Origin: Pseudomonadota bacterium
GTDB taxonomy: Bacteria > Pseudomonadota > Gammaproteobacteria > UBA9214
DNA length: 64,000 nucleotides
NCBI GenBank assembly: GCA_041395565.1
Contig: JAWLAI010000005.1
Location: 186,001-250,000 of the forward strand
Direction: 5' to 3'
In this document: piece after piece, positions 1-9,230 of the stretch
How positions within the stretch are numbered: the first letter of the stretch is position 1
How the letters are laid out: each line of letters begins with the position of its first letter
Program-made: the position numbers and the translations under genes
The notes under the pieces: generated by a model
The model's input: only the letters and a program-made list of their open reading frames with translations
Told to the model about the DNA's origin: nothing
Databases searched by the model: none

Positions 1-2
1 AG

Positions 3-1169
3 TGGGTGCCCAAGGACAAGTCCCTGCACCAGCTGACACCGGACGCCCACGTCGCAGGCAAGCGCAACCCGGTCGTGATGCTTACCACCGACCTGGCGCT
101 GCGCGAGGATCCGGCCTACCACGAGATCTCCGCGAAATTCGCGCAGGATCCGGATGCCTTCAACGACGCCTTCGCCCGTGCCTGGTTCAAGCTGACCCAC
201 CGCGACATGGGCCCGAGTGCCCGCTACGTCGGTGCCGAGGCGCCGCAGGAGTCGCTGATCTGGCAGGACCCGATCCCGGCAGTCGACCACCCGCTGATCG
301 ATGCCGGGGATGTCAAGCGCCTGAAGGCGAAGCTGCTGGACTCCGGCCTGACGGTGCCGGAACTGATCCGGACCGCCTGGTCCTCCGCCGCCAGCTTCCG
401 CGGCACCGACATGCGCGGCGGCGCGAACGGCGCCCGCGTCCGCCTGGCACCGCAGAAGGACTGGCCCGCCAATTCGCCCAAGGAACTGGCCAAGGTCCTC
501 AAGCGACTGGAGGGCATCCAGCAGGACTTCAACGGCAAGGCCGCCGGCGGGAAACAGGTGTCGCTGGCTGACCTGATCGTGCTCGGCGGTGCGGCGGCGA
601 TCGAGAAGGCGGCGCAGGATGCCGGCCACGCCGTCACGGTGCCGTTCACGCCGGGTCGCATGGACGCGGCACAGGATCAGACCGACGTGGCCTCCTTCGC
701 CCTGCTGGAACCGAAGGCCGATGGCTTCCGCAACTACTACGGCGACGGCAATAGCGCCTCCCCTGCCGCCATGCTGGTCGACCGGGCCAGCATGCTGAAC
801 CTGACGGTGCCGGAAATGACCGTACTGGTCGGCGGCCTGCGGGCGTTGAACGCCAACACCGATGGCTCGGCCAACGGCGTGTTCACCGACAACCCCGGCA
901 CACTGAGCAACGACTTCTTCGTCAACCTGCTCGACATGTCGACACAGTGGCAGAAGACCGGGAAGGAAGGCATCTACCAGGGCGTGGATCGCGGCACCGG
1001 TAAAAAACGCTGGACCGCCACGCCGGTGGACCTGATCTTCGGCTCCAGCTCCGAACTGCGCGCGGTGGCCGAGTTCTATGCCGCGGACGACGCCAAGGCG
1101 AAGTTCGTGGATGACTTCGTCGCAGCCTGGACCAAGGTGATGAACCTGGGCCGCTTCGGCGCGAGCTGA
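3..1169 (+). CDS. katG: Catalase-peroxidase KatG, C-terminal part (5' end outside window)
   Basis: Bifunctional haem catalase-peroxidase that removes hydrogen peroxide. The reading frame is already open at the window edge (W-V-P-K-D-K), so the N-terminal catalytic domain with the haem ligand lies outside. What is visible is the last 10 residues or so of the linker and the whole C-terminal peroxidase-like domain: the LTTDLALREDP segment, KLTHRDMGPSARYVG, LIWQDPIPAVDH, then FRGTDMRGGANGARVRLAPQ and the terminal FVAAWTKVMNLGRF. These are family hallmarks. About 388 residues are present of the roughly 720-740 expected. A strong terminator follows 21 bases after the stop, so the gene probably ends its transcript. 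Confidence 0.95.
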   Translation, partial: WVPKDKSLHQLTPDAHVAGKRNPVVMLTTDLALREDPAYHEISAKFAQDPDAFNDAFARAWFKLTHRDMGPSARYVGAEAPQESLIWQDPIPAVDHPLIDAGDVKRLKAKLLDSGLTVPELIRTAWSSAASFRGTDMRGGANGARVRLAPQKDWPANSPKELAKVLKRLEGIQQDFNGKAAGGKQVSLADLIVLGGAAAIEKAAQDAGHAVTVPFTPGRMDAAQDQTDVASFALLEPKADGFRNYYGDGNSASPAAMLVDRASMLNLTVPEMTVLVGGLRALNANTDGSANGVFTDNPGTLSNDFFVNLLDMSTQWQKTGKEGIYQGVDRGTGKKRWTATPVDLIFGSSSELRAVAEFYAADDAKAKFVDDFVAAWTKVMNLGRFGAS

Positions 1170-1190
1170 TCCCGCGCTCCATGCTGGTAC

Positions 1191-1222
1191 AACGGCGGCG
1201 TGTTACACGCCGCCGTTTTTTT
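1191..1222 (+). terminator. Rho-independent terminator of katG
   Basis: A perfect 12-bp stem (1191-1202 with 1206-1217) around a TTA loop is followed by a run of seven T. It lies 21 bases after the katG stop. Confidence 0.93.
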
Positions 1223-1356
1223 ATATGCGGAACGAAGCAGATATCGACAACTTCTCACTCCTGGCAAATGCTTCACCCGCGTCGAGGCCGCCAGCACCAC
1301 GGCAGACCAGCGCACGCCGGCCACCGGCTGCCCGGAATCAACCGGGCCTGGGGCCA

Positions 1357-1383
1357 TTGATTTATGCCCGATTCAATTATACT
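1357..1383 (+). promoter_or_regulatory. Candidate sigma-70 promoter
   Basis: TTGATT at 1357-1362 and TATACT at 1378-1383 are spaced by 15 bp, slightly short of optimal. They lie about 45 bases before the start at 1428 in a locally AT-rich stretch. Seen by eye only. Confidence 0.3.
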
Positions 1384-1427
1384 AATAGGCAGTAGTGCTT
1401 CATTACCTGCTGTTGCGAGATATCGAG

Positions 1428-1706
1428 ATGCTAAAGAGAACCGTGGTCATCGTTGCCGCCGCGGCATTGCTTGGAGGCGCAGTGCCAACCCAAATCACCC
1501 GGGCGGATGACGATATCTGGGATCTGATGGATCCCTCCTGGTGGTACGACGAAATGTTCGATGACGATGATAAAGACGATGAATGGTGGTACCGCCAACA
1601 CCATCTGTACGGTCCCTACTGGGGTGTGCCCTACAACTGGTATCCGCCGGTGCGCGTGATCGTGAACCCGCCGGACACGAGTCCCGAGGTCCCCCCGCCC
1701 GAATAG
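1428..1706 (+). CDS. Small secreted acidic Trp/Tyr-rich protein
   Basis: Unrecognised 92-residue protein. The start at 1428 gives a clean Sec signal peptide (positively charged MLKR, hydrophobic VVIVAAAALLGGAV, probable cleavage after TRA near residue 26). The in-frame start 11 codons upstream would spoil it. The mature part is short and unusual: a run of Asp-rich segments (DDDIWDLMDPSWWYDE, DDDDKDDEWWYRQ) followed by an aromatic and proline-rich stretch. The Asp clusters could bind metal ions; this is inference. Monocistronic between a terminator and a convergent gene. Confidence 0.6.
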   Translation: MLKRTVVIVAAAALLGGAVPTQITRADDDIWDLMDPSWWYDEMFDDDDKDDEWWYRQHHLYGPYWGVPYNWYPPVRVIVNPPDTSPEVPPPE

Positions 1707-1843
1707 CGCGTGCCGTGACAGGTATCCCGGTTTGTCACCGGCGCCTGCTACAGACGTAATGCGGCATGTGCAGCGAACGGTGCCGGCGGACATATGGTTG
1801 CCGCTGCCCGCAACCCTGCATCAGCACACGATCGGAGAAACTA

Positions 1844-3259
1844 TCACATCAGCCACTGCACGACGGCATAGCGCGCGCGCCCGTTGCCGGGCGTCACCGA
1901 GTGATAGGCGGGGTCGCGGAGGAAGTCGAGAACGACCAGTCGATTGTACTCCGGCAGCACCTGGTCGATCAGAAACAGCTCGGCAGGACGGATGGCATCG
2001 TAGGTTACCAGGTCGGTAGTCAGAAGATAGCGTTCATTCAGGAACTCAAGACGCCGCTCCTTGTAGTCTTTCCAGTGGTATTCGACCGCGTCCTCCGTCA
2101 CCGGCTCGGCCCTGCCGGATTCGGCCCAGAGCTGCAGGATCGCGCCATCCTCCTCCTTCCACTGCCTGTTGAGATAGAAGAGCGCCGCAAGCGCCACGGC
2201 AGACTTTCTTTTTGTCCTGTCCGTGTGTATCCAGAAGCCCTTGCTGTCCGGGTCGTGCTTGCGCAGCTTGACACTGGTATTACCCGCACCGATCTCGAGG
2301 GTGGTCCCGGTATAGGACGCCAGCAGCCTGTGCCAGGGCTCGTGGTAGAACAGTTCGGCGCCCAGCGACTCATCCATTTTGGCCTTGGCCCAGCTGGAAT
2401 CGTAGGGCAAGCCTGGATCATCCGTCTCGAATTCCAGCTGCAGGTGCTGTTCGAGATAGGCCGCCAGCATGGCTTCATTGAAGAAGTCATCGAGCACGGC
2501 AAATTTGAAGAATGGCTTGCTCCTGCTGGCTGCGCGGATACGCTCGATCACAGCCGGATCAAGATAATGCGGATTGACCCATTTTTTCAGGATCGGATCG
2601 TCAGCAAAGCGGTCATCGCGCGCAAGGTGATGATTCATGGCTGGGTCGACCGACGCGACTGCAGCATGTATACGTGACTGCGCTGGCCGTGGCGGCGCGG
2701 CGCCAGAGCCGTCATCGAAGAATACGAAATCGACGATTTCGGCAACGTGTTTTTGCGGATTCAGGGTCAGGTCATCGTATTTCACCCACAGCACCGCTGG
2801 CGCGTACTGCTGCAGAAAGCTGTTGCGTCTCTCGATCAGCCACTCGATACGCCGACGCGTCTCTTCCCTGTCGGCAGCGGGCCATTTCCGCAAGTAACTG
2901 CTGACACAGGCCTCTGTATCTCTGTCAGTGCAGATTATCCTGTAGTCCCTGCCGGTCAAGACCGGCGCCGTATCGGCGACCGCCTCCAGGATGGCGGGCT
3001 CCTTGATACCCCAGAGACCGTAGTGCGTGAAGCGCTGCTCGATGAACCCATGGATCTGCTGCAACACTGCAGGATCCTGGCGGTAGCGGTACAGCAGCTG
3101 GCGGAACTCGGCATCCTCAAAGTGCCCCTTCGGGTTGGCCGCGGTTGCCGGGACCAAACGCTCCCCCATCATGACGCCGAGGTGATGCAGTATCCCGGCT
3201 ACCGCGCTGGAGCCGCTGCCATAAACACCCAACACTATGATGGAACGTGAATTTTTCAT
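1844..3259 (-). CDS. Sulfotransferase / 2OG-Fe(II) oxygenase fusion protein
   Basis: A 471-residue two-domain protein. Residues 1 to about 215 look like a PAPS-dependent sulfotransferase: VLGVYGSGSSAVAGILHHLG is the 5'-phosphosulfate loop, GLWGIKEPAILEAV resembles the conserved strand after it, and CTDRDTEACVSSYLRKWP resembles the 3'-phosphate loop. Residues about 240-471 look like a prolyl-4-hydroxylase-type 2-oxoglutarate/Fe(II) oxygenase: FAVLDDFFNEAMLAAYLEQH at its start, the metal-binding HTD (H345, D347), a distal YHSVTPGNGRARY with H453, and arginines 461/463 for 2-oxoglutarate. No signal peptide. The substrate is unknown; a peptide or small-molecule tailoring role is possible. No good ribosome-binding site precedes the ATG. 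Transcribed alone. Confidence 0.75.
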   Translation of the reverse strand: MKNSRSIIVLGVYGSGSSAVAGILHHLGVMMGERLVPATAANPKGHFEDAEFRQLLYRYRQDPAVLQQIHGFIEQRFTHYGLWGIKEPAILEAVADTAPVLTGRDYRIICTDRDTEACVSSYLRKWPAADREETRRRIEWLIERRNSFLQQYAPAVLWVKYDDLTLNPQKHVAEIVDFVFFDDGSGAAPPRPAQSRIHAAVASVDPAMNHHLARDDRFADDPILKKWVNPHYLDPAVIERIRAASRSKPFFKFAVLDDFFNEAMLAAYLEQHLQLEFETDDPGLPYDSSWAKAKMDESLGAELFYHEPWHRLLASYTGTTLEIGAGNTSVKLRKHDPDSKGFWIHTDRTKRKSAVALAALFYLNRQWKEEDGAILQLWAESGRAEPVTEDAVEYHWKDYKERRLEFLNERYLLTTDLVTYDAIRPAELFLIDQVLPEYNRLVVLDFLRDPAYHSVTPGNGRARYAVVQWLM

Positions 3260-3797
3260 ATCGCACTCTGGTCTGGAAGCAACGGGCCTGGATACATTTT
3301 CTTACAGGCGATCCGTGAGTCAACCACTACCCTGCCGACTGTCGCCGGTCGAACCCCCAGTACAACGCCCTTGGCGGACACGACACCGCTATCACCCCGC
3401 ACGACCGCCTGCCGCCGTTGGCGAGGATGGCATCTCACGCGGACCCACCCAGGGGAAGTTACGCAGCGCCCGCCTGCACCAGGCAGACATCGAAAACATC
3501 CGCAACAACACCGGCAAACCGGCCGGGAACGACCGGTTCTGGCAAGGGATCGCAGCCACCCTGCCGACCCGGCCGGGCCATGGAAAACGCGGATGGCCAG
3601 GCAGGACGGGCGACCTAATGCTGTTTCAGGACGCCTGGAATCCGGCCTGATTCGTATCCGCCCCCCGCCTTTTCGTGCATGCGTATTACGCCGGCGCTGC
3701 GTGCAGAACAAACTGAATGATACGGTGTCAATAGCAGTTCCGGGGAACACGTGCCGGCCGCGCAGCGGCATTGATGCCATCACAGGAACTTATCGAC
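3260..3797. other. Gene-less intergenic region between divergent genes
   Basis: About 540 bases between the sulfotransferase fusion (leftward) and the Sel1-repeat gene (rightward). No open frame here has protein-like composition, a credible ribosome-binding site or a recognisable product. It must contain both promoters, but I could not fix either. A good AGGAAC ribosome-binding site sits at 3783-3788. Confidence 0.5.
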
Positions 3798-4718
3798 ATG
3801 AGACAATTACCGAATATCGCCCTTGCGGGCATACTGCTCGCGGCACTCGCAACGGCTTCCTACGCGATGACCGCGGAGGAGGCTGGCATGGTGGCGACCG
3901 CCGCAGAACGGGGCGACGATGGTTCCCAGGTCCTGCTGGCGCTGATGTATCAGCATGGCGAGGGCGGCTACCGGAAGGATGCAGCGCTGGCGGCGCACTG
4001 GTTCGAGCTGGCCGCAACCCAGGGCAATGCCTACGCGCAGAAGATGCTGGGCGATATCTATGCAGCAGGCATGGGCGTGCCCAGGAATCCCAGGCTCGCG
4101 GCCGACTGGCGCGAAAAGGCGGCGAAACGCGGCAACGTCGACGCGCAGTGCTTGCTGGGAAAGATGTACCTGTACGGCGAGGGCGTCGACAAGGACCAGG
4201 GCAAGGCCGAACAGTGGCTCAACCGGGCCGCCGACGAGGGCAACAGCGAGGCCCAGTACCTGCTCGGCAAACTGCACTACAACTACAGCAGCAGCGCCGA
4301 GGAGCGCGCGGTTGCCGGCAACCTGCTGGCAAGATCCGCGACACAGGGGTATGCGGACGCCATCCATTTCCTGCATTTCATGGAAAAGCTTGGATACAAC
4401 GCGGAAGAAGAATACTTCCACGGTTCACCGCACATCAGGAAACTGGCCGAGGATGGCGACCCGGAGGCGCAATATCAGCTGGCAATTCGCTATGAAAGCG
4501 GCGTCGGCGTGAAGCGCGATTACCCGCAGGCGCTGCACTGGTTTACCCTGGCCGCCAACAGCGGTCATCTCATGGCGATGAAAAGCCTTGCCGACATCTA
4601 CGCCCGCGGTCTCGATGGCGTCGATGCGGACAAGGCGCGCGCTGCGCACTGGAGCGACAGGGTCAGGCAGGCCGAGACAGCCGTGCAGCAGGCATCCCCG
4701 GCAACGGCGCCGGAATGA
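3798..4718 (+). CDS. Secreted Sel1-repeat (SLR) protein
   Basis: 306-residue periplasmic or envelope protein with a Sec signal peptide (MRQLPNIALAGILLAALATASYA) followed by six or seven Sel1-like alpha-solenoid repeats, for example AHWFELAATQGNAYAQKMLG, AEQWLNRAADEGNSEAQYLL and LHWFTLAANSGHLMAMKSLA. Sel1 repeats mediate protein-protein contacts; no enzymatic part is visible. The start at 3798 is chosen over the in-frame ATG at 3771 because AGGAAC lies 9 bases before it and the signal peptide then begins correctly. One repeat (near EKLGYNAEEEYFHGSP) is degenerate. It converges with the DUF599 gene, only 4 bases away. Confidence 0.85.
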   Translation: MRQLPNIALAGILLAALATASYAMTAEEAGMVATAAERGDDGSQVLLALMYQHGEGGYRKDAALAAHWFELAATQGNAYAQKMLGDIYAAGMGVPRNPRLAADWREKAAKRGNVDAQCLLGKMYLYGEGVDKDQGKAEQWLNRAADEGNSEAQYLLGKLHYNYSSSAEERAVAGNLLARSATQGYADAIHFLHFMEKLGYNAEEEYFHGSPHIRKLAEDGDPEAQYQLAIRYESGVGVKRDYPQALHWFTLAANSGHLMAMKSLADIYARGLDGVDADKARAAHWSDRVRQAETAVQQASPATAPE

Positions 4719-4722
4719 AGCG

Positions 4723-5391
4723 CTAGCGGGTTGCCCGGTCGAACATGTTGAGCGTGAACAGCAGGCCGAACGTTGCCACGATCATGAAGACGGGTCCGAA
4801 CAGCCAGAACACCAGCGGCACCAGGGTGTAATAGGCACGCATGCCGACACTGTATAATCTGCCCGCACGGTTGAGATGGTGCGCGACGAATTCCGCGGTC
4901 AGTATCGGGTGCTCCACATGCGCCGGCACATACAGCATGAAGCCGACGTGATTGTAGGTGCGTATCGACATCGCGAAGGCAAAGAAGGCGACGAACAGGT
5001 CGATCAGGATCGCCAGCAATTTGATTGTCCAGATCTGGGCGTTGACCGCACCGACGAAATTGAGGCTGTGCCAGATCGTACCGAGTTTCTCGCCCTGTTC
5101 GCTCAGCGTCAGCACGCCGACGATCAGCAATATCGCGGTAGAGGCCAGGAAGGTCGCGGCCATCGTTGAATTCCGCAGGGTCTGTACCGCCGTGATGACT
5201 TCGTGCCGGGCGATAATCTGCTTGACCCATTCGGTACGCGCGATCCGGTTGATCGACTGCACGGAATAGTAGGGGTTGCGCCTGACCCGCAGGTGCAGAT
5301 AGAGCTGGTAACTCCCCAACAGGAACACGCAGAACGCCAGCGCGGCGAGGTCATTGCCGAGCAGGGATACGATATGGTCCGGAATAGTCAT
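4723..5391 (-). CDS. DUF599 family integral membrane protein
   Basis: 222-residue inner-membrane protein with about four membrane spans (LAALAFCVFLLGSYQLYLHL, FLASTAILLIVGVLTL, WTIKLLAILIDLFVAFFAFA, and a C-terminal VPLVFWLFGPVFMIVATFGL). The pattern NPYYSVQSINRIARTEWVKQ after the first helix and the TYNHVGFML motif are typical of the uncharacterised DUF599 family. The start at 5391 (MTIPDH) gives the family length; the longer frame to 5634 adds a low-complexity, non-homologous extension. Function unknown. Confidence 0.82.
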   Translation of the reverse strand: MTIPDHIVSLLGNDLAALAFCVFLLGSYQLYLHLRVRRNPYYSVQSINRIARTEWVKQIIARHEVITAVQTLRNSTMAATFLASTAILLIVGVLTLSEQGEKLGTIWHSLNFVGAVNAQIWTIKLLAILIDLFVAFFAFAMSIRTYNHVGFMLYVPAHVEHPILTAEFVAHHLNRAGRLYSVGMRAYYTLVPLVFWLFGPVFMIVATFGLLFTLNMFDRATR

Positions 5392-5721
5392 ACGCTGCGT
5401 TGCATGGATGCTGGTGGATTGCCCGGAAGCGGCTGCAGCTGGGTATTCTAGACCAATCCGGCTGATGGCGCGCAGCAACCCGCGGCAAATATCGGGATAT
5501 TCCGCAGCAACAGCGGCGCCGACACCAACGCAGCCACACCCTGCCGGCCACCCAGCCCGCCGCTGGCAGACGCATGGCACATAGCCCGGCCGGGTGCGGG
5601 CCGGTCCGGGGCATAGGCGCCCGGCACCCGACAATCCGGATGCCGCGACCAGGTACCGCGGCAGGATTCCGGATTATCCACTAGACTTTTCCCTCACCAG
5701 CCCCCAGTAGAGGATACCGGC
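5392..5721. other. Gene-less divergent intergenic region with a hairpin
   Basis: No gene seen. It contains an imperfect inverted repeat at 5633-5675: AATCCGGATGCCGCG on the left pairs with CGCGGCA and TCCGGATT on the right, with a 4-base bulge. There is no T-run, so it is not a standard terminator. It could be an operator or a lone REP-like palindrome. Confidence 0.5.
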
Positions 5722-6369
5722 ATGCACCCATTCACCTCCCTGCGCCTGCGTTACCTGGAATTCCCCGGCCGGGCCCAGGCGATCCGCGACACGCTGCGCA
5801 TCGGCCGCATCGACTTCGTCGACGAGCACCTGAGTTATGAACGCTTCTGCGCTTGCCGCGCGGCCGGCGAGTTTCCGTTCGGCGGCATACCCGTGCTGGT
5901 GATCGAGACACAGGATGGCACGCAATGCGTGGCGCAAAGCAACGCGATCCTGCGGTTTGCCGGGCGACTGGCCGGCCTGTACCCGCTGGACGACCCGCTT
6001 GCCGCACTGAAGGTCGACGAGGCACTGGGTGTGGGCGAGGACATCAATTGCCTGCTGGGACCCAGCCTGCACGAGCAGGATGCGGAGAAAAAAATGGCGC
6101 TGCGCAAGGTACTGGCGGAAGAGACCCTGCCATACTGGATGGGTTGCCTGGAACGGTTGCTGCTTGCGAACGGCGGCACCGGCTTCATCGCGGGCGCCAC
6201 CCTGACCATCGCCGATCTCAAGCTGTACTGGATCATCGACTGGCTGACGCTGGGTATTCTCGACGGCATTCCCAAGACCCTGGTGGACGACCTGATCCAG
6301 GTGGGGGACTGGCGCAGGAACATCAACGCGGTGCGCGCAGCGCGCCTGCCTGAAAGTACCGGTCATTGA
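5722..6369 (+). CDS. Glutathione S-transferase family protein
   Basis: 215-residue cytosolic GST. The N-terminal thioredoxin-like domain shows LRYLEFPGRAQAIRDTLR (GSH-site region as in sigma/alpha classes), the cis-proline FGGIPVLVI and the glutamate/serine motif equivalent QSNAILRFAG. The all-alpha C-terminal domain follows, with GFIAGATLTIADLKLYWI including the conserved N-capping Asp. Full length for the family. AGAGGA lies about 10 bases before the ATG. It may conjugate glutathione to electrophiles; the substrate cannot be predicted. Single gene. Confidence 0.9.
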   Translation: MHPFTSLRLRYLEFPGRAQAIRDTLRIGRIDFVDEHLSYERFCACRAAGEFPFGGIPVLVIETQDGTQCVAQSNAILRFAGRLAGLYPLDDPLAALKVDEALGVGEDINCLLGPSLHEQDAEKKMALRKVLAEETLPYWMGCLERLLLANGGTGFIAGATLTIADLKLYWIIDWLTLGILDGIPKTLVDDLIQVGDWRRNINAVRAARLPESTGH

Positions 6370-6589
6370 AATAGCGACCGGGTGACACCGCGGCTGGCGG
6401 ACGTGCCCCGGTCCGGCGCCATGCGCCACGAATCGACGAGGCAACATCCGCCAGGATCAGGCCGGGTATCCGGATGAATGGCTTGCGCGGACCGGCGGCA
6501 TCATTCAACCGGACAGGACAATGTGCAACAATGGCCGGGTAATCGCGGCCCAATCCTGTTCTTAACCTGTCTTGCTGATTCACCCCAAA

Positions 6590-6700
6590 ATGAACGAAAA
6601 CGACGCACAGAAAAAATTCCTCATCGGCATCGCCATCAAGATTCTTATCGTGGTTGGCATCGGGACCGCGATCGCCACATGGCATCTCAGCCAACTCTGA
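6590..6700 (+). CDS. Putative 36-residue single-span membrane peptide
   Basis: A short frame reads MNENDAQKKF, then one hydrophobic helix (LIGIAIKILIVVGIGTAIAT), then WHLSQL. Polar N-terminus with lysines before a single transmembrane helix is typical of bacterial small membrane proteins. No clear ribosome-binding site precedes the ATG, which lowers confidence. No homologue recognised. Confidence 0.4.
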   Translation: MNENDAQKKFLIGIAIKILIVVGIGTAIATWHLSQL

Positions 6701-6900
6701 CGCCAGCACCGGAGTGCGGACATCGGCACCCGGGAATCAAAGTCATCAAACGCCCTTGCTCCGACACGATATTGGTGGACCCATCGCGTCCGACCCAATC
6801 GAATCGCTTAATGTCTGCAGAACCGGGCCGCGGAACTCGCGGCAGGCCGATGTAATCTACCGGCTGCAAATATATCCGGCACCGATATGGCAAACAGCGA

Positions 6901-9230
6901 TCAGAATCCAAGCAGCTGCAGCAGGATCAACAAATCTGACATATCCACCGCACCGTCCGGACTACCGACCGGATAGACGTCGCCGTGCAGCAGTTCGACC
7001 GGACCCGGCGCCAGCCCTCCGGAAACCAGCCGCAGCATCACGACCAGATCGCCGGTATTCAGGTTGCCATCCGGTGCGCCCAGGGGCGCGAGATCGCCAT
7101 CCGCCGCGTTGGGCACGAGCGGTGCCGGATCGATACCGTCATTCAGCCCGTCACCGTCGGTATCGACCGACAACGGATTCAGGTCGCTGCCCGGGGTGTA
7201 GGCAGGGTCATTGTCGTAGTTGACCTCGAAGAAATCGGACAGTGAATCCCCGTCCGTGTCGACCAGCAGGGGATCGGTGTTGATGGCCTGCTCGAACGCA
7301 TCGGTCAGCCCGTCGCCATCGTCGTCGACATCACAGGCATCACCCTCGCCATCGCCATCGGTATCCGTTTGCGCGGGATTGGACAGCAGCGGGCAATTGT
7401 CGGGCGCCTTCAGAATGGTGAAGTGATCGCTGACCACGCCATCGTCCCGCAGGAAAGTGGCGTCGAGCCGGTTGCCGTTGACGTCCAGCACCAGCGAACC
7501 CAGCTGGTTGAGCGAGGCATGCACCATCACCGGATGGTCGAGCGTGCCGCCGCCGAGCAGGCCGGAGCTGCCGGCGGTGATGTAGACCGCACCCTGGTAG
7601 GGGTTGGCCTCGTCGTATACGGCCTTGTAGGCGCCGTCGCCATCGGTGCGGCCGTCGCCGGCATCGATCTGCATGGCGGCAGTCAGGGTATCCGATGTTC
7701 CGTAATGGCCTTCCAAGAGAAAGGAACGTTCATAGGAGTGGCTGTGGCCCGACAGCACCAGGTCGACACCCGCCGCCTCCAGGATCGGGAGGGCATTCTC
7801 CCGCATCTCGATCAACTGGATCTCGGTATCCGAGTCGTGACTGCCCTTGGTGTAGGGCGGGTGATGCCAGAAGGCGATGATCCAGTCTTGCGCGGTGGCC
7901 GCGACGTCCGCCTGCAACCATGACATCATCGCCCCCGTGGGCGCGCGGCTGGTCTCGTGGGATTCCAGCGAGATGAAGTGGATATTGCCGTAATCGAAGG
8001 CGTAGTAAGCCTCCGTACCCGAGGCGAGGCCGCCGGCCTCGCCCGCGGTCGGCAAGGTGAAACTGTCGTAGTATGGTCCGGTCTGGGTCGCCGAATCCGC
8101 GCTGACGCCGTCGTGGTTGCCGAGGGTGGGCCACAGGACCGACTTGCGCAGCATGTCCGGATAGGTATCGAAGACGGCCGCCTGGTATTCGCGGTCGGTT
8201 CCCGCATTGTAGGCATTGTCTCCCAGCATCAGCCAGAGATCGGTGTGCGTGGTACCGGTAAGCGCGTTATAGGCGTCCCTGACCGCGCGCGCATCGGCGT
8301 TGGCCGTGCCGGAATCGCCGAGCACCCAGATGCGCGTCGGTTTTGCGGTGCCGGACACGGGTGAGGTGAGGAAGAAGTGATCGGCATCGTCTCCGGCGAG
8401 GATGACGGCGGAACTGCCGACGGCGTAGTAATAGGTGGTGTCGGCACTCAGCCCGGTGAGCCGGACCTCATGCTCGGTCGTCAGGGTTGCGTCCGTCACG
8501 GTGGCGGTCAGGCTGCCCGGCGCCGTGCCGTAGCTGACCCGGCTGTCGCTGGCGGTGGCCGTGCGCCAGCGGATGACGACGCTGGCGGGCGCCCCATTTG
8601 CAGATATGGCCCGCGGGTGACGGCTTCGTTGATGGCGAGGCGGGGCACCACGACCAGATCCGAGGACGTATTGAAGCGGTTGTAGACGCCGATGGCCAGC
8701 GTGTTGGTGCCGTCGTGCAACGCGGGCAGCGCGGCGGCGGTAATGTCCTGCAGGGGATGGTAGACCGGTGCTGCGCTGTTGCTGGATTCGTGCGCCGCCG
8801 GCACCGTGTTCCAGTCCGGGTCGCCGGGGGGCAGCTCGCCGGAACGGTATACCTCGATTCCGTTGATCCAGGCGACGTAACCGTCATCGTAGTCCGCGCC
8901 CAGTGTCACGCTGTTCACCGCCGTGACATCCGCGATGCCGAAAGTCGCGCGCGTATAGATCGACGAGGTACCGACCGGCACGCTGGTCTGCAACAGGCCG
9001 GTGACGCCGCCGGTGCCGCTTTCGTAGCCGATGCCATACGCGCCGGTCGACCAGCCGCTGGCATCGAATCCGGCCGCGGTCCAGGCGTTGCCCAGCCCCG
9101 GGTCGCTGCCGTTGGCGAGGTAGTTGAGCGCAGCGCCTGCCGCGACGAGCACATCCGCGACCGTGTTGACGGCATGCAGGAACAGCACGACAAAAACGGC
9201 ACAGGCCGGGACCGTCCGCATGAATTTCAT
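6901..9230 (-). pseudogene. Secreted purple-acid-phosphatase-like metallophosphoesterase with TSP3 and dockerin-like repeats (one frameshift)
   Basis: Two frames (9230-8508 and about 8600-6901) are one gene broken by a single base in the C run at 8592-8595; adding one C rejoins ...RGPYLQMG to APASVVIRWRTATASDS and gives 776 residues. Order: signal peptide, beta-sandwich domain (about 25-200), fibronectin-like phosphatase N-domain, then calcineurin-like metal motifs GDSGTANADA, GDNAY, GNHDG, WHHPPY and GHSHSYER. Next come calcium-binding thrombospondin type-3 repeats (DTDGDGEGDACDVDDDGDG), and at the C-terminus two dockerin-type I-like loops (GAPDGNLNTGDLV, GSPDGAVDMSDLL). Its start overlaps the upstream stop (ATGA), so translation is coupled to the TPR gene. 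Extracellular phosphate release is likely. Real decay or a sequencing error are both possible. Confidence 0.85.

Noticed and set aside
1766..2677. Long plus-strand open frame of about 300 codons opposite the sulfotransferase fusion
   Set aside because: It is the complement of a gene with recognisable domains on the minus strand; composition is not protein-like and no ribosome-binding site is present.
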